In this document: positions 46,020-56,135 of the stretch, piece after piece
Layout of the letters: every line of letters begins with the position of its first letter
How positions within the stretch are numbered: the stretch's first letter is position 1
Translations under genes and position numbers: made by a program
Notes under the pieces: generated by a model
What the model was told of the DNA's origin: nothing
The model's input: only the letters and a program-made list of their open reading frames with translations
Database searches by the model: none
Source of the DNA: Erinaceus europaeus
Lineage: Eukaryota; Chordata; Mammalia; Eulipotyphla; Erinaceidae
DNA: 64,000 nt
Direction: 5' to 3'
Assembly: GCF_950295315.1 (NCBI RefSeq)
Contig: NC_080171.1
Span: forward strand, 31,798,361 to 31,862,360

Positions 46020-46170
46020 GAGAAAAGAGAGATCATAGCGTCAAAGTGAGAGAGAGAAAGAGGAGAGAAGAGAGATCACAGTACCAAAGCTTTCTTCAGT
46101 GTGGTAGAAGCTGGTTTGCAACTGGGTTGCACAAGGCAAAGCAATGTGCTATCCGGGTGAGCTATTTCAA
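46020..46170 (-). repeat. SINE-D
   Basis: Purine-rich part, then TCAGTGTGGTAGAAGCTGG and GTGCTATCCGGGTGAGCTATTTC. Confidence 0.55.
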
Positions 46171-46295
46171 GTGAGTGAATGATACAGTCACAGAGGCATG
46201 CTTGTTACAGATGGACTAAGGTGCTGATTAGACACTGAAGCCCAAGATAGAGAAATCCCTTTTGATTCTCTGCCCCAGCCAAATCAAGGGATTGC

Positions 46296-46297
46296 TT

Positions 46298-46340
<43 letters not shown>

Positions 46341-46520
46341 TTTTCCTTTTCTTTTTTCTAAAGATTGATTAGTTAAGTGAGAGGCAGAATGAGAGAGGGG
46401 GTGTCAGGGAAAAGAAAGAGAAAACCATAGCATCACCTCATCACAAACAATGCCAGGAATTGAACTTGGGACTGCAAGCTTGAAAATCCTCTGCTCTATC
46501 ACTGAGTCACATGCTGGGCT

Positions 46521-46551
<31 letters not shown>
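46296..46551. repeat. (TTTA)n, SINE-like segment and poly(A)
   Basis: About 11 TTTA units (46,296-46,341), then GAATTGAACTTGGGACTGC and TCTATCACTGAGTCAC (an antisense tRNA-related SINE), then a 29-base A run (46,523-46,551). Confidence 0.65.
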
Positions 46552-46556
<5 letters not shown>

Positions 46557-46559
46557 CCC

Positions 46560-47400
46560 CTAAACAAAATTTCCTATGGCTGATGAAATGTGGACTGACC
46601 TGGAAGCCAGTGTTAATGAGGGACTTCTTGTCCCTCTGGGTCACCCTTCCCACTCATGCTTTCCTGTTTCCTGGTCCCTTGGTGACATTGCAAAAGTCAG
46701 GCAATTTCTCAGCACAAACAAAGCACGTGGATATGCCAGCAGTGCCTGGAAGCTCCCAGAGCTCTAGGGGACCCAGCTGTTGTCACTTGCAGAGTGACCC
46801 TGGGAGACAGCAAAAAACAAAGCAAAGCAAAGCAAAACAAAACAAACAAACAAAAAAAATTGCATTCAAAGTGTAACATAAACCCCAGGATGGGTTATTT
46901 TGGTGACTTTCACTGCAGGTGCAAGAGGTAACTAAGACCACTCCTTTAGAAAAGAACGAAGCTTATTTTGGAAGGGAGGCCCATCTGTGTGCATTGAGTG
47001 GTTATGTTTTTCCAAAGTGAATTAGTAAAGCTTTGTCTTTTCTGTCTTTTTAAATCATATCTATCTTAGTTGATGAAGATTTTAAAAATATCTTATAAAT
47101 GCCAAGCACAGACTTGGTATCTTGAGATAAAAATCAAGTAAAACTAGACAGCAGTAGGCTCCTAGCCAGTTTGGGGAAGGAGAGACAAGGTAGTGACATG
47201 AGGAGAACATGACAGATGTGGGCCAGGTATATATATGCAGGCGGAGGGCCGATGCGAGAGGGGGTATCAGTGTCAGACTATGCTGTCAATAAGTGTTTCT
47301 AGTATAGTTGAATCTTGATTAATAATTAAAGACCAATGGAAGGCAACTTGTTCAAGCACTGGAAAAAGTCATTCCAAGTAAGATGCACCCTTGCTTGGTT
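46560..47400 (+). other. Unassigned intronic sequence
   Basis: About 840 bp without recognisable repeats apart from AAAGC/AAACA simple sequence at about 46,815-46,858. No exon is supported. Confidence 0.45.
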
Positions 47401-47440
47401 TAAAAAAAAAAAAAAGGAAAGAAAGAGAGAGAGAAAAAAC

Positions 47441-47662
47441 TGGGGCTGGGTGATGGTCCATCTGGTTAAGTGCATTTGTTATTTGTTACAGTGTACAAGG
47501 ACTAAGGTTCAAGCCGCCTGTCCCTACCTGCAAGAGGAAAGCTTTGCAAGTGGTGAAGCAATGATGCATGTGTCTCTCTGTCTCTCTTCCTCACTATCTT
47601 CCCCATCCCTCTTGATTTCTGTCTCTGTCCAATAAATAAACAAATAAATAAAACATAAACAA
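47441..47662 (+). repeat. SINE-B
   Basis: Sense: GGGGCTGGGTGATGGTCC, GTTCAAGCC and CCAATAAATAAACAAATAAA. Confidence 0.8.
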
Positions 47663-47900
47663 CAGCAACACAAAAAGTCCTGGGCATGAAACAGCATGAC
47701 TGAATATAGTTGTGGAAAGAGAACTTGGGATGAGTTTAAGGTAGGTGGTTTTAGTGATAAGGTCATGGCAGCACCACTAGAGGAGAGACAGGGCTGCCCA
47801 CCCCATTGTGTGACTCAGTACACAATGAAAAGGGGCGGTCTTATGAAAAAGTTATAAAGAATTTCAAGACTGAATGCAGATCATTAAACCATTGATATTG

Positions 47901-48340
47901 GGGGATAGGTGGTGGTGTATGCAGTGGTATGCACACATTATCATGTGCGAGGACTCGGATTCAGGTCCCCAACCCCATCTGCAGGGGGGAAAACTTCATG
48001 AGCAGAGAAGCAATGTTGTAGGTGTCTCTATCTCACTTTCTTTTTTTTGAATTTCTTTATTGGGGGATTAATGTTTTATATTCAACAGTAAATACAATAG
48101 TTTGTACATCCATAACATTTCCCAGTTTTCCATATAACAATACAACCCCACTAGGTCCTCTGTCATCCTTCTTGGATCTGTATTCTCCCCACCCACCCAC
48201 CCCAGAGTCTTTTACTTTGGTACAATACGCCAATTCCAGTTCAGGTTCTACTTGTGTTTTCTTTTCTGATCTTGTTTTTCATATCTCTCACTTTCTATCT
48301 CCCCCTTCTTTTTCAATTTCTCTGTGTCTATCAAAAAAGG
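47901..48340 (+). repeat. SINE-B, split by L1-B
   Basis: Sense arms at 47,901-48,041 and 48,286-48,340 around an L1-B 3' end. Confidence 0.75.
48042..48285 (-). mobile_element. 5'-truncated L1-B 3' end
   Basis: TTTCTTTATTGGGGGATTAATG through TTCTGATCTTGTTTTTC. TCTCACTTTCT at 48,031-48,041 and 48,286-48,296 is its target duplication within the SINE. Confidence 0.85.
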
Positions 48341-48344
48341 GAAA

Positions 48345-48880
48345 AAAGTGGCTAAAACAAACAAACAGGAAAAAAAAAACCCACAAGTAAACATGAATGG
48401 CAGCCTGCTTGCTGTGGGTCCCAAATGCGTAAATCACATGCTCATGGCGATGGCAAGATTCCATTTTCTGCTGAAGGAGAAAGACTTCTCTACAGAGAAA
48501 ATGCAGGTTGGAGAGGGCAGTGGATGGCCTCCATTTGACCTTGAGCTTCCCACAGGGTGTTTGGGTGGTGAATGTCCTGTAGACAGTTGGAAATAAAGGA
48601 TGGAAGTCAGCAGAGAGGTCAGGTGTGGAGACACAGACGAGGGAGTCTTCGTGCTCATGCAGACAGTAATAGATGCCCTGTGGGATGAATGGGTCACCTC
48701 GATGGGTGATCACCTCAATGGGTCTTCTTTTCTCATTAGTGTTTCTCCTTAGGGCATCCTTGTAGATTGAGCCATTGGATTGCATCTAACCACTGGAATT
48801 ATTTTTAATGGTATCTGCACATTTTTCCTTTGTTAGGCAACTCTAATCTGAACAAAATCTCCATTTCCCCCCCTCAAACT
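48345..48880 (+). other. Unassigned intronic sequence
   Basis: About 540 bp. It has ORF-like stretches on both strands but no recognisable domain and no splice-site support. Confidence 0.45.
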
Positions 48881-48944
48881 TCTACCAGTGGAAGAGTATT
48901 TATTTATTATTTATTATTACTCTTAATCATTTCCCAGCTTGAGG

Positions 48945-49412
48945 TAGCACATGAAAAAGATTGGGGTATAGGTCCACCTGCCAACGTCTGTGGAGAAGCA
49001 ATTACAGAAGCCAAACCTTCCACCTTCTGCACTCCCAAATTAACTTTGATCCATACTCCCAGTAGGGGAGAAATGATAGGAGGAAGATGATGAGAGGGCT
49101 CTGAACTCCAACTCCATCAAGAAGCAAAGAGGGAGAAGGAAAAAGGAAGGGTCATTTGGAAATAGTAATAGGTGTCTGTGTGACTTGGAAAGGAAGAGAA
49201 GATGGGACCTTATAAAAAAAGAGAAGGGGAAGTATATACAAATATAGACAGTGGTGGAAATAATAGTTAATCCATATCTGCAACCTTGGGAGGAATGATG
49301 TAGTTTACAGTGGAGAGATTGGGGATCCAGAACTGTGGTGGTGGGAACAGTGCAGAGTCGTACCCCTGTTATCTTATAATTTTGTAGTCACTATTAAATT
49401 ACTAATAAAAAC
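48945..49412 (+). mobile_element. L1-A 3' UTR, sense orientation
   Basis: GAAGCAATTACAGAAGCC, CTTCCACCTTCTGCA and TGATCCATACTCCCAGTAGG are the reverse complement of the L1-A 3' UTR seen elsewhere. It ends ACTAATAAAAACCCC. It is diverged. Confidence 0.75.
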
Positions 49413-49576
49413 CCCACAAATATACCATATTCCTATAAGACAGAACAAAACAAAACAAAGTCCTATCTTAATTTTAAAGCTTTGGGTGGCATAGTATAGG
49501 ATTTTCATTTTAGGGAAGGTCTTCTCTGAGACAGTGTCATGAGTAGGAAGCAGATGATACATGTAAAGATGCCACC

Positions 49577-49740
49577 TGCCCGGTGACACAGCTCACTTGT
49601 ATAGTGTGCTGCTTTGCTGTGTGTGTCCTGAGTTTGAAGTCGGCTCCCACTGCACTGAAGGAAGCCTTTAGTGCTAAGGTTTCTTTTCCTCTCTCTGGTT
49701 CTGCCTCTTTGAAAAAGTCTGTTCAGAGCTGTGAAGCCTT
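49577..49740 (+). repeat. SINE-E (tRNA-like), diverged
   Basis: CCGGTGACACAGCTCACTTG as head and GAGTTTGAAGTCGGC as B-box region, then a CT-rich part. Confidence 0.45.
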
Positions 49741-49839
49741 GGTATCATCCCCCTCCCCCTCCAAGTTCCACCAACACGATAGAAATGATAGTCAACATGT
49801 TATACAAGGAGCCATTAAAAAAAATCACATTTATTTAAT

Positions 49840-49955
49840 TTATTTTTTACCAGAGTACTGATCAGCTCTGGTTTAGGGGTGGTACAGGGGATTGAACCTG
49901 GGAGCCTCAGGCATGAGAGTCTGTTTGCATAACCATTATGCTGTCTACCCCTGCC
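49840..49955 (-). repeat. SINE-C
   Basis: Antisense: ACCAGAGTACTGATCAGCTC, GGGGATTGAACCTGGGAGCC and TTTGCATAACCATTATGCTG. Confidence 0.8.
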
Positions 49956-49959
49956 CTGG

Positions 49960-50669
49960 GGAGCTATTTTATAAGACATGCTGCAGTAATTTATCCTATA
50001 TTTAATATTTGCTCATGTTTCAGATATCTCTATGGAAAATTTCATTCCCTAATTCGTTTCCTGGGGGTAATTGTGAACATTAATTCAAATAGATCAAAGA
50101 AACCATCTAAAATTGTGAAATAATGGTTGGGGTCTGAGGTTTGCAAGTAGAGTTTTGCCTGAGTCAATATATGCAGTGTATAGGAAGGTTTGAAATATGT
50201 TTATTTGCTAGTGAGGGAAGGCATTTAGCCAGTTAACAAATCAGGGCTTGGTGGGCTCGCTTTCACCTCAGAAGCAGAATTTGTTGTTTTAGGGCTTCGA
50301 TGCTGAATGCTGATCTAGAATGAATCGACTCCCTCTCACCCCCAAGAATTGACTTCTTCACACACAAGCTGTAAAAATTCCAACACAGCTTCATTTATTA
50401 CTGAGTCAATATTAACAGTAAGCAGTCTTAAAAACCACTAAGTAGCCTATATGGTAGAAGAGAGAACAAACCGAAAGCACTAAGTTGAGTAATCCTGCCA
50501 AGCCTCAGTGCTTTCTCGAGGTGGCTAGCTGTTGTTATTTTGTAGACTAGCCTGCACACCGATTACTGCCTGTTCAGAAAATGCCAGTGTTTGTGATCGG
50601 TATCTAGGTGTCACATTCATCTAGGTTCTGGGTATTTATTTGTTCTATGTTTACTAGCATATTTTCTCT
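49960..50669 (+). other. Unassigned intronic sequence
   Basis: About 700 bp with no recognised repeat or exon; the most repeat-poor part of the right half. Confidence 0.5.
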
Positions 50670-50675
50670 GCACTT

Positions 50676-51354
50676 CTTCTTCTAGCGTTTGCCCTTCTTC
50701 CATAGCCAGTCAACAGCGTCAGGTTGAGCCTGACGTAAAGTTTCGAGACCTCCTTTGAATCTGGAGAGGTGGCAGTCGTTGACTATGTGGGTCATAGTCT
50801 GTCTGGAGCCGCAGGGGCAGTTCGGGTCGTCTCTGGCTCCCCAGCGGTGGAACATAGCGGCGCACCAGCCATGGCCTGTTGGCTAGCGATTGAGGAGGGC
50901 CCAATCATAACGTGCTAGGTCAAAGCCGGGTTGACGCTTGCAGGGGTCTGTGATGAGGTGTTTGTTCTTTACCTCAGCTGACTGCCAACTCTGTTTCCAA
51001 GAGTCTGGAACAGAGAAGTTCAGTGTAGGCATAGGGGACCAGATTGGGTGACGAGACGTCAAGCGTTGGACAGGGTGGGCAAAGATATCCGCGTAGATTG
51101 GCAGGTCTGGTCGAGCGTAGACGTGGGAAATGAACTTAGATGATGCCGCATCCCGACGAATATCTGGCGGGGTGATGTTGCTAAGAACTGGCAGCCATGG
51201 AACCGGGGTGGAACGGATGGTTCCAGAAATTATCCTCATGGAGGAATTTAATTTGGAATCGACCAAGTGGACATGGGGGCTACGGAACCATACTGGGGCA
51301 CAGTATTCTGCAGTGGAATAGCATAATGCCAGAGATGATGATCGTAGTGTGGAA
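50676..51354 (-). mobile_element. Vingi LINE copy C, 5' truncated
   Basis: The 3' 680 bp on the minus strand, starting (5') at about 51,354 with CTTCCACACTACGATCATC and ending in CTAGAAGAAGAAG at 50,676. GCACTT lies at 50,670-50,675 and 51,355-51,360. The C-terminal domain is open for 127 codons, then hits a TAG (NR-stop) at 50,883-50,885 that copy D shares. Confidence 0.85.
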
Positions 51355-51389
51355 GCACTTATGTGCCTCTTTTTAAATAATATGCACTA

Positions 51390-51955
51390 GCAGGGGTGGA
51401 TGGTGGCATACCTGGTAGAGTGCACGTGTTACCATACATGAATACCGGGGTCAAATCTGCTCCTGTCTGCACTGGTTACACTTCATGAATGGTGGAGCAG
51501 TGCTGCAGGTGTCTCTTCTTTGTTTCTTTTATTTATTTATTTATTTATTCCCTTTTGTTGCCATTGCTGTTTTATTGTTGTAGTTATTATTGTTGTCATC
51601 ATTGCTGGCTAGGACAGAGAGAAATGGAGAGAGGAGGGGAAGACAGAGAGAGAGAGAGAGAGAGAAAGATAGACACCTGCAGACCTGCTTCACTCCTTGT
51701 GAAGCAACTCCCATGCAGGTGGGGGGCCAGGGGCTCGATCCGGGATCCTTACGCCAGTCCTCATGCTTTGTGCCATGTGCGCTTACCCCTCTGTGCTGCT
51801 TCCCGACTCCCTCTTCTTCGTTTTTGTCTTTCTTTCTCTCCATCTTTCTGTCTCTTACCTTCTATTGAAAGCAAAAGCAAAAGCAAAAAAAAAAGCCATG
51901 TGGAGTGGTGGTGGAGCTGTGTAGGCACAGAGTCCCAGTGATGACCCTGGTGGCA
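51390..51955 (+). repeat. SINE-B-like copy, split by SINE-A
   Basis: Sense arms at about 51,390-51,525 (GGTGGCATACCTGGTAGAGTG) and 51,813-51,955, the latter ending CCCAGTGATGACCCTGGTGGC, like the SINE-A long form. Confidence 0.6.
51530..51812 (-). repeat. SINE-A
   Basis: Antisense, with a GA expansion (51,644-51,666) and near-consensus head (GGGGCTCGATCCGGGATCC). CTCTTCTT at both edges is a possible target duplication. Confidence 0.85.
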
Positions 51956-51969
51956 AAAAAAAAAAAAAG

Positions 51970-52430
51970 TATATTAGCTAGTTGATTAAACTAAAACCCA
52001 AAGATGTTATGTGATTTTTCTAAGGCTCCACATTTAGCAAAATTCAGAGGTGGTAGAGTGTCTTGGGTTTTAGGTTTTCTCCTACTCCATTCAGTGGTGC
52101 CATTGTCTTGGTATTGAATCACTCCTGGTTGTCTAGATGATGTAATCATATTCCTCTGTCAACCTTTTCAATAGTGTGGGCAAAAGCCATACAACGACCA
52201 CATTCACATCTGTGGATAGAGGAATTCTTCAAATTGCTGTCTGAGGGTACAGCTTTGGCTCTTCCCTGTCTGCTTTCTGTTAGCTGTCATTCAGTGTATA
52301 GCCAAATGGGAATTGCCACCCAATGTGTGACTCTTTTGTCGTGGAACCTAACTAGATAACTGAGAGTGCCCTCCCCGCCCCATACCTGCTTAGCAGAGTG
52401 CAGACATTATTTGCAGCTTGACATTTCAAG
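51970..52430 (+). other. Unassigned intronic sequence
   Basis: About 460 bp with no recognised repeat or exon. Confidence 0.45.
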
Positions 52431-52431
52431 T

Positions 52432-52630
52432 TGAGGGGTTAGGTGGTAGCATGCCTGGTAAAGTGCACACATTCCCCATGCACAAAGACCTGGGTTCAAG
52501 CCCCTGGTCCCCACCTGTAGGGGGGAAGCTTTATGGGTAGTGAAAGTAGATCTGCAGGTCTCTCCCTCTCTATTTTCCTCTTCCCTTTTAATTTCTCTCT
52601 GTCTTACCAAATGAAAAAAAAAAAAAATGC
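52432..52630 (+). repeat. SINE-B
   Basis: Sense: GTTAGGTGGTAGCATGCCTGG, GGGTTCAAGCCCCTGG and an A-rich tail. Confidence 0.8.
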
Positions 52631-52736
52631 AGAGGGAAGGTAAAAAAGTTTTTTTAAAATCAACTCCCAAGGGAAAAAAAGTAAATATATAAAATAAAAA
52701 AGGAAGGCTGATGTTAACAGAATCTTCCTCCCTACT

Positions 52737-53063
52737 TTTTTTTTTTTTTTTTTTTTGTCTCTGGAGCTATCACTCGGGATCGGTGCCTGCACTACAAATC
52801 CACTGCTCCTGGCGGCATATTTTTCCATTGTTGTTGCTGTTATTAGTATTGTTGTTGTTGTTGCTATTGGGATAGAACAGAGAGAAATTGAGAGAGGAGG
52901 GGAAGATAGAGTGGGAGAAAGACACCTGCAGATCTGCTTCAGTGCTTATAGAGTGACCCCCCCCCCCCCGTGCAGGTGGAGAGCTGGGACTTGAACCGTG
53001 ATCCTTGCACAGGCCCTTGTGCTTCGTACTATGTGCTTAACCAGTGTGCCACTGCCTGGCCCT
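52737..53063 (-). repeat. SINE-Ax
   Basis: Antisense: a long T run, GAGCTATCACTCGGGATCGG, CACTGCTCCTGGCGG, and a C run at about 52,968-52,978. Confidence 0.85.
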
Positions 53064-53154
53064 CTTCCTCCCTATTTCTAAGATAGTTTGAGGATTGACC
53101 TGGAACTTGAATTTTTTTTTTTTTTTTTAAGTAGAAACATGCCTGATGTCTTAA

Positions 53155-53305
53155 AAAAGTTTTATTTATTTATTTACTAACTAGAGATAGAGAGCAATTG
53201 AGAAGGACAGGGGAGACAGAGAGGGAGAGAAACACATGTAGCACTGCTTGACCTCTTGCAAAGCTTCCCCCCTGCAGATGGGGACTGGAAGCTTGAACCT
53301 GGGAA
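53155..53305 (-). repeat. SINE-B, head missing
   Basis: Antisense from TTTATTTATTTACTAACTAG to GAAGCTTGAACCTGGG. Confidence 0.75.
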
Positions 53306-53309
53306 CTTG

Positions 53310-54085
53310 AAATCTTAGCTATCTCAGATCATGATATTCAGAGGACTTAAGAACAATAGGAGAACAAAGTAGGCTTAAGTCAGGCATTAGACACACCTTG
53401 TCAGGCTGGCTCTCTTTTGCTTTGGAAGATAGGGAGGAGAGAAAGTCCCCAGAGTCAGGGATGGAAAAAGAAAAACACTCCATACCACCTGGAGCCTTGT
53501 CAAGGAGAAGTTCACCTCTTGTGTTCTCAAATCTCCTGGGAGCTATATTTTTGCTGAGGGGCACTATACCACAGAGGGGGCACCTTGCATGCCACCTTTT
53601 TTTGTGTGTGTCTGGGAGATCTCAGGCTTAGTTTCTCTAGCAGGTGTACACGGCACCTTTTGGTTCTAGTGCTGATTACAAGGGAAAAAAATTACTGGAA
53701 AGGAAAAGTTGCACGGTGACTCAAGGGCAGCCCTGGAGTTTGCCGCGCCAGCAAGCAGTGTGGTAATCTGAGAAGAACAAATTAGAAGAACAAAGCAGAT
53801 TTTAATCACATGCCAGAGAGGGGAAGGTGGTTTAGGTTGATCTCTAAATGGTACCTCTATTAGCAAGAGAGAGGCTTTTAATGCTATTATCCAATATTTA
53901 TTGTTAAAGATTTCTTTCTTCCCTGCCCCTACTCTGTCTTTAGTGCACTCACTGGGTGGGGGAATGCCAGCCTTGGTACTGAGCAGTTGTTAAATATAAA
54001 ACATTATCTTGTCATTTACTGGAAATGGAGAGAAAGAGATGCATAGGCAAAGAAAAGAGAAGATATATTTTGAGATTCAAGGTTT
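53310..54085 (+). other. Unassigned intronic sequence
   Basis: About 780 bp with no young repeat and no exon support. Confidence 0.5.
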
Positions 54086-54099
54086 TTGTACTTAAAATT

Positions 54100-54365
54100 T
54101 TTTAAAAAATTTATTCCTTTCTGTTGCCCTTGTTAATTATTGTTGTTGTTATTGACGTTGTTGTTGTTGGTTAGAACAGAGAGAAATGGAGAGGGGAGGC
54201 GAAGACAGAGAGGGGGAGAGAAAGATAGACACCTGCAGACCTGCTTCACCGCCTGTGAAGTGACTCCCCTGCAGGTGGGGAGCCGGGGGTTCTAACCGGG
54301 ATCCTTATGCCGGTCCTTGTGCTTTGCGCCACATGTGCTTAGCCCGCTGCGCTACCACCCAACTC
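54100..54365 (-). repeat. SINE-A
   Basis: Antisense: TTGTTGTTATTGACG, GGGGAGCCGGGGGTTC and TTAGCCCGCTGCGCTACC. Confidence 0.85.
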
Positions 54366-54384
54366 CCTGTTTTTGCACTTTTTT

Positions 54385-54655
54385 TTTTAGTATTTTAATT
54401 TAATTTTATTTATTTATTCCCTTTTGTTGCCCTTTTTTTTTATTGTTGTAGTTGTTGTTGTTGGATAGAACAGAGAGAAATGGAGGGGGGGGGAAGACAC
54501 AGAAGGGGAGAGAAAGATAGACATTTGCAGACCTGCTTCACTGCTTGTGAAGGGATTCCCCTGCAGGTGGGGAGCTGGGGCTTGAACTGGGATCCTTACA
54601 CTGGTCCTTGCGCTTTGCGCCACCTGCACTTAGCCTGTTGTGCCCGACTCCCAGT
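54385..54655 (-). repeat. SINE-A
   Basis: A second antisense copy: TTTATTTATTCCCTTTTGTTG at left, GGGGCTTGAACTGGGATCC and CTTAGCCTGTTGTGCCCG at right. Confidence 0.85.
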
Positions 54656-54789
54656 CTTTGCAGTTTAAGAGATTTCAGTCTGGAGGGAAAATAAAGAGTA
54701 AGCAGTCGTGTCCTCAGCACCCAAGAAGAAATGAGGTGGGACTCCATGCATGGTGGAGCAGGGCTTTTGGTATTTCTCTTTCTCTGCCA

Positions 54790-54966
54790 TATATCTTTTT
54801 AAGATTTAAATATTAATGAATTCAAAGAAAGTGAAAGAGAGAGAGAGAGAGAGAGAGAGACTTAGATGCAGTACTGTTTCACAATTTAGGAATTATTGGG
54901 GTCCAGGGACATAACCCTGAGTCCTTGCATATGACAATGTTTTGCACCTAGCTGGGTGCCTGGCCC
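54790..54966 (-). repeat. SINE-B, diverged
   Basis: A (GA)n run at about 54,836-54,861, then GATGCAGTACTGTTTCAC and CTAGCTGGGTGCCTGGCCC. Confidence 0.6.
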
Positions 54967-55164
54967 TCTAAGGCTGTTTGCAAATCTGTTCTCTGTCTTC
55001 TCCACCAGTCTGGGGGCTCCATGAGGGCAGGGATGGTGTTTGGTCCCTGTGTCTAGAAGCTGGGACACTGTCCTCCTCAATACATACTGGCTAGGTCAAA
55101 GAATCTACAAGTGCACAGAGTTTACTGAACAGCCACACCCAGAGCAACAGTGAACTCTGCCTTT

Positions 55165-55320
55165 GATTGAGCACTTACTATGTGCCAGCTCCAGTCTCTT
55201 GGTTAATCCTTAAGGAGTTCATAGTGGAAATCACTTGTCCTGCTGGACAGAGGGCTGCAGAGATGTGTCCTGTCCCAGGCCACATAGCTGAGATCTGAGC
55301 CCCAGTCTGTCCAGGAGTTG
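55165..55320 (-). repeat. MIR
   Basis: TTGAGCACTTACTATGTGCC, GTTAATCCTTAAGGAG, CCAGGCCACATAGCTGAG and CCCCAGTCTGTCC are the antisense MIR words in order. Confidence 0.85.
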
Positions 55321-56004
55321 GAAGCTTAACAAATTAAGATGTCATCTTTGGAGATGGGAACCTTCAGGGGTAACTTTGGTCTTGGGGGTGGTGAGGGGGA
55401 TCCTGCCAGTCAGAGCAGGTGCTAGCCTTGCAGGTGAGAACAGGCATCTGGCCTTTAGGAATGCAGGCAGAGACGCCTTTGGGAGCTGGGTCCCGGAGTG
55501 GACTCATGGGGGGCGGGGACAGCTCCTGACAGACATTCTGAGCAGTTGTGAATTATTCAGGTGCTGAGGTGGGAACACTTCTTGGTTTTGAATCCTAACT
55601 GAAAATGGTGCATGCAGTTCACATCCGGAGGTGTGGCCATTGTGTGTTAGTGGGTCAATGAGTAGGGGGAGATAAAACAAAGATCAGCCATCTGGCTCAC
55701 CCTTTGTTGCTCTTTCTGGGCTCCAAATGGCCTGTTAGTGATCGTCTCTCGTCTCTTATATTTTTATTACATCATATGCTGCACAGTACCTGCGAGCCAT
55801 TCCTGCCACTTGGGATGACCAGAGAGCTCTCAGCTGGATCATTTCCTGCCAGGAGAGCTTCAGCTGGGAAATCAGAGACTTCCAAGCACCCCTCCTTCTC
55901 TGGACCCTCTGTCAGCTTCCATTGCTCCTGGGGTGTCATCCTTTTGGGGTGGTTAGTGACATCTATTGCAGTGAACCTGTGTGACACTTCTTGTTCTTCT
56001 TTTT
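55321..56004 (+). other. Unassigned, moderately GC-rich intronic sequence
   Basis: About 680 bp, more GC-rich than its surroundings, with no repeat I recognise. No exon is supported. Confidence 0.45.
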
Positions 56005-56135
56005 TTTTTTTAACATTATTTTATTTGATAGGATAGAGACAAACTTAGAAGGAAAAGGGAAATAGTGAGGGAGAGAGACAGAGAGACACCTGCAGACCTG
56101 TCTCACTACTTGTGAAGCTTTCCCCCTGCAAGTTC

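Noticed and set aside
48288..48785. 165-codon minus frame as a host exon
   Set aside because: It starts in unique sequence and ends in SINE-B, with no recognisable domain or splice sites.
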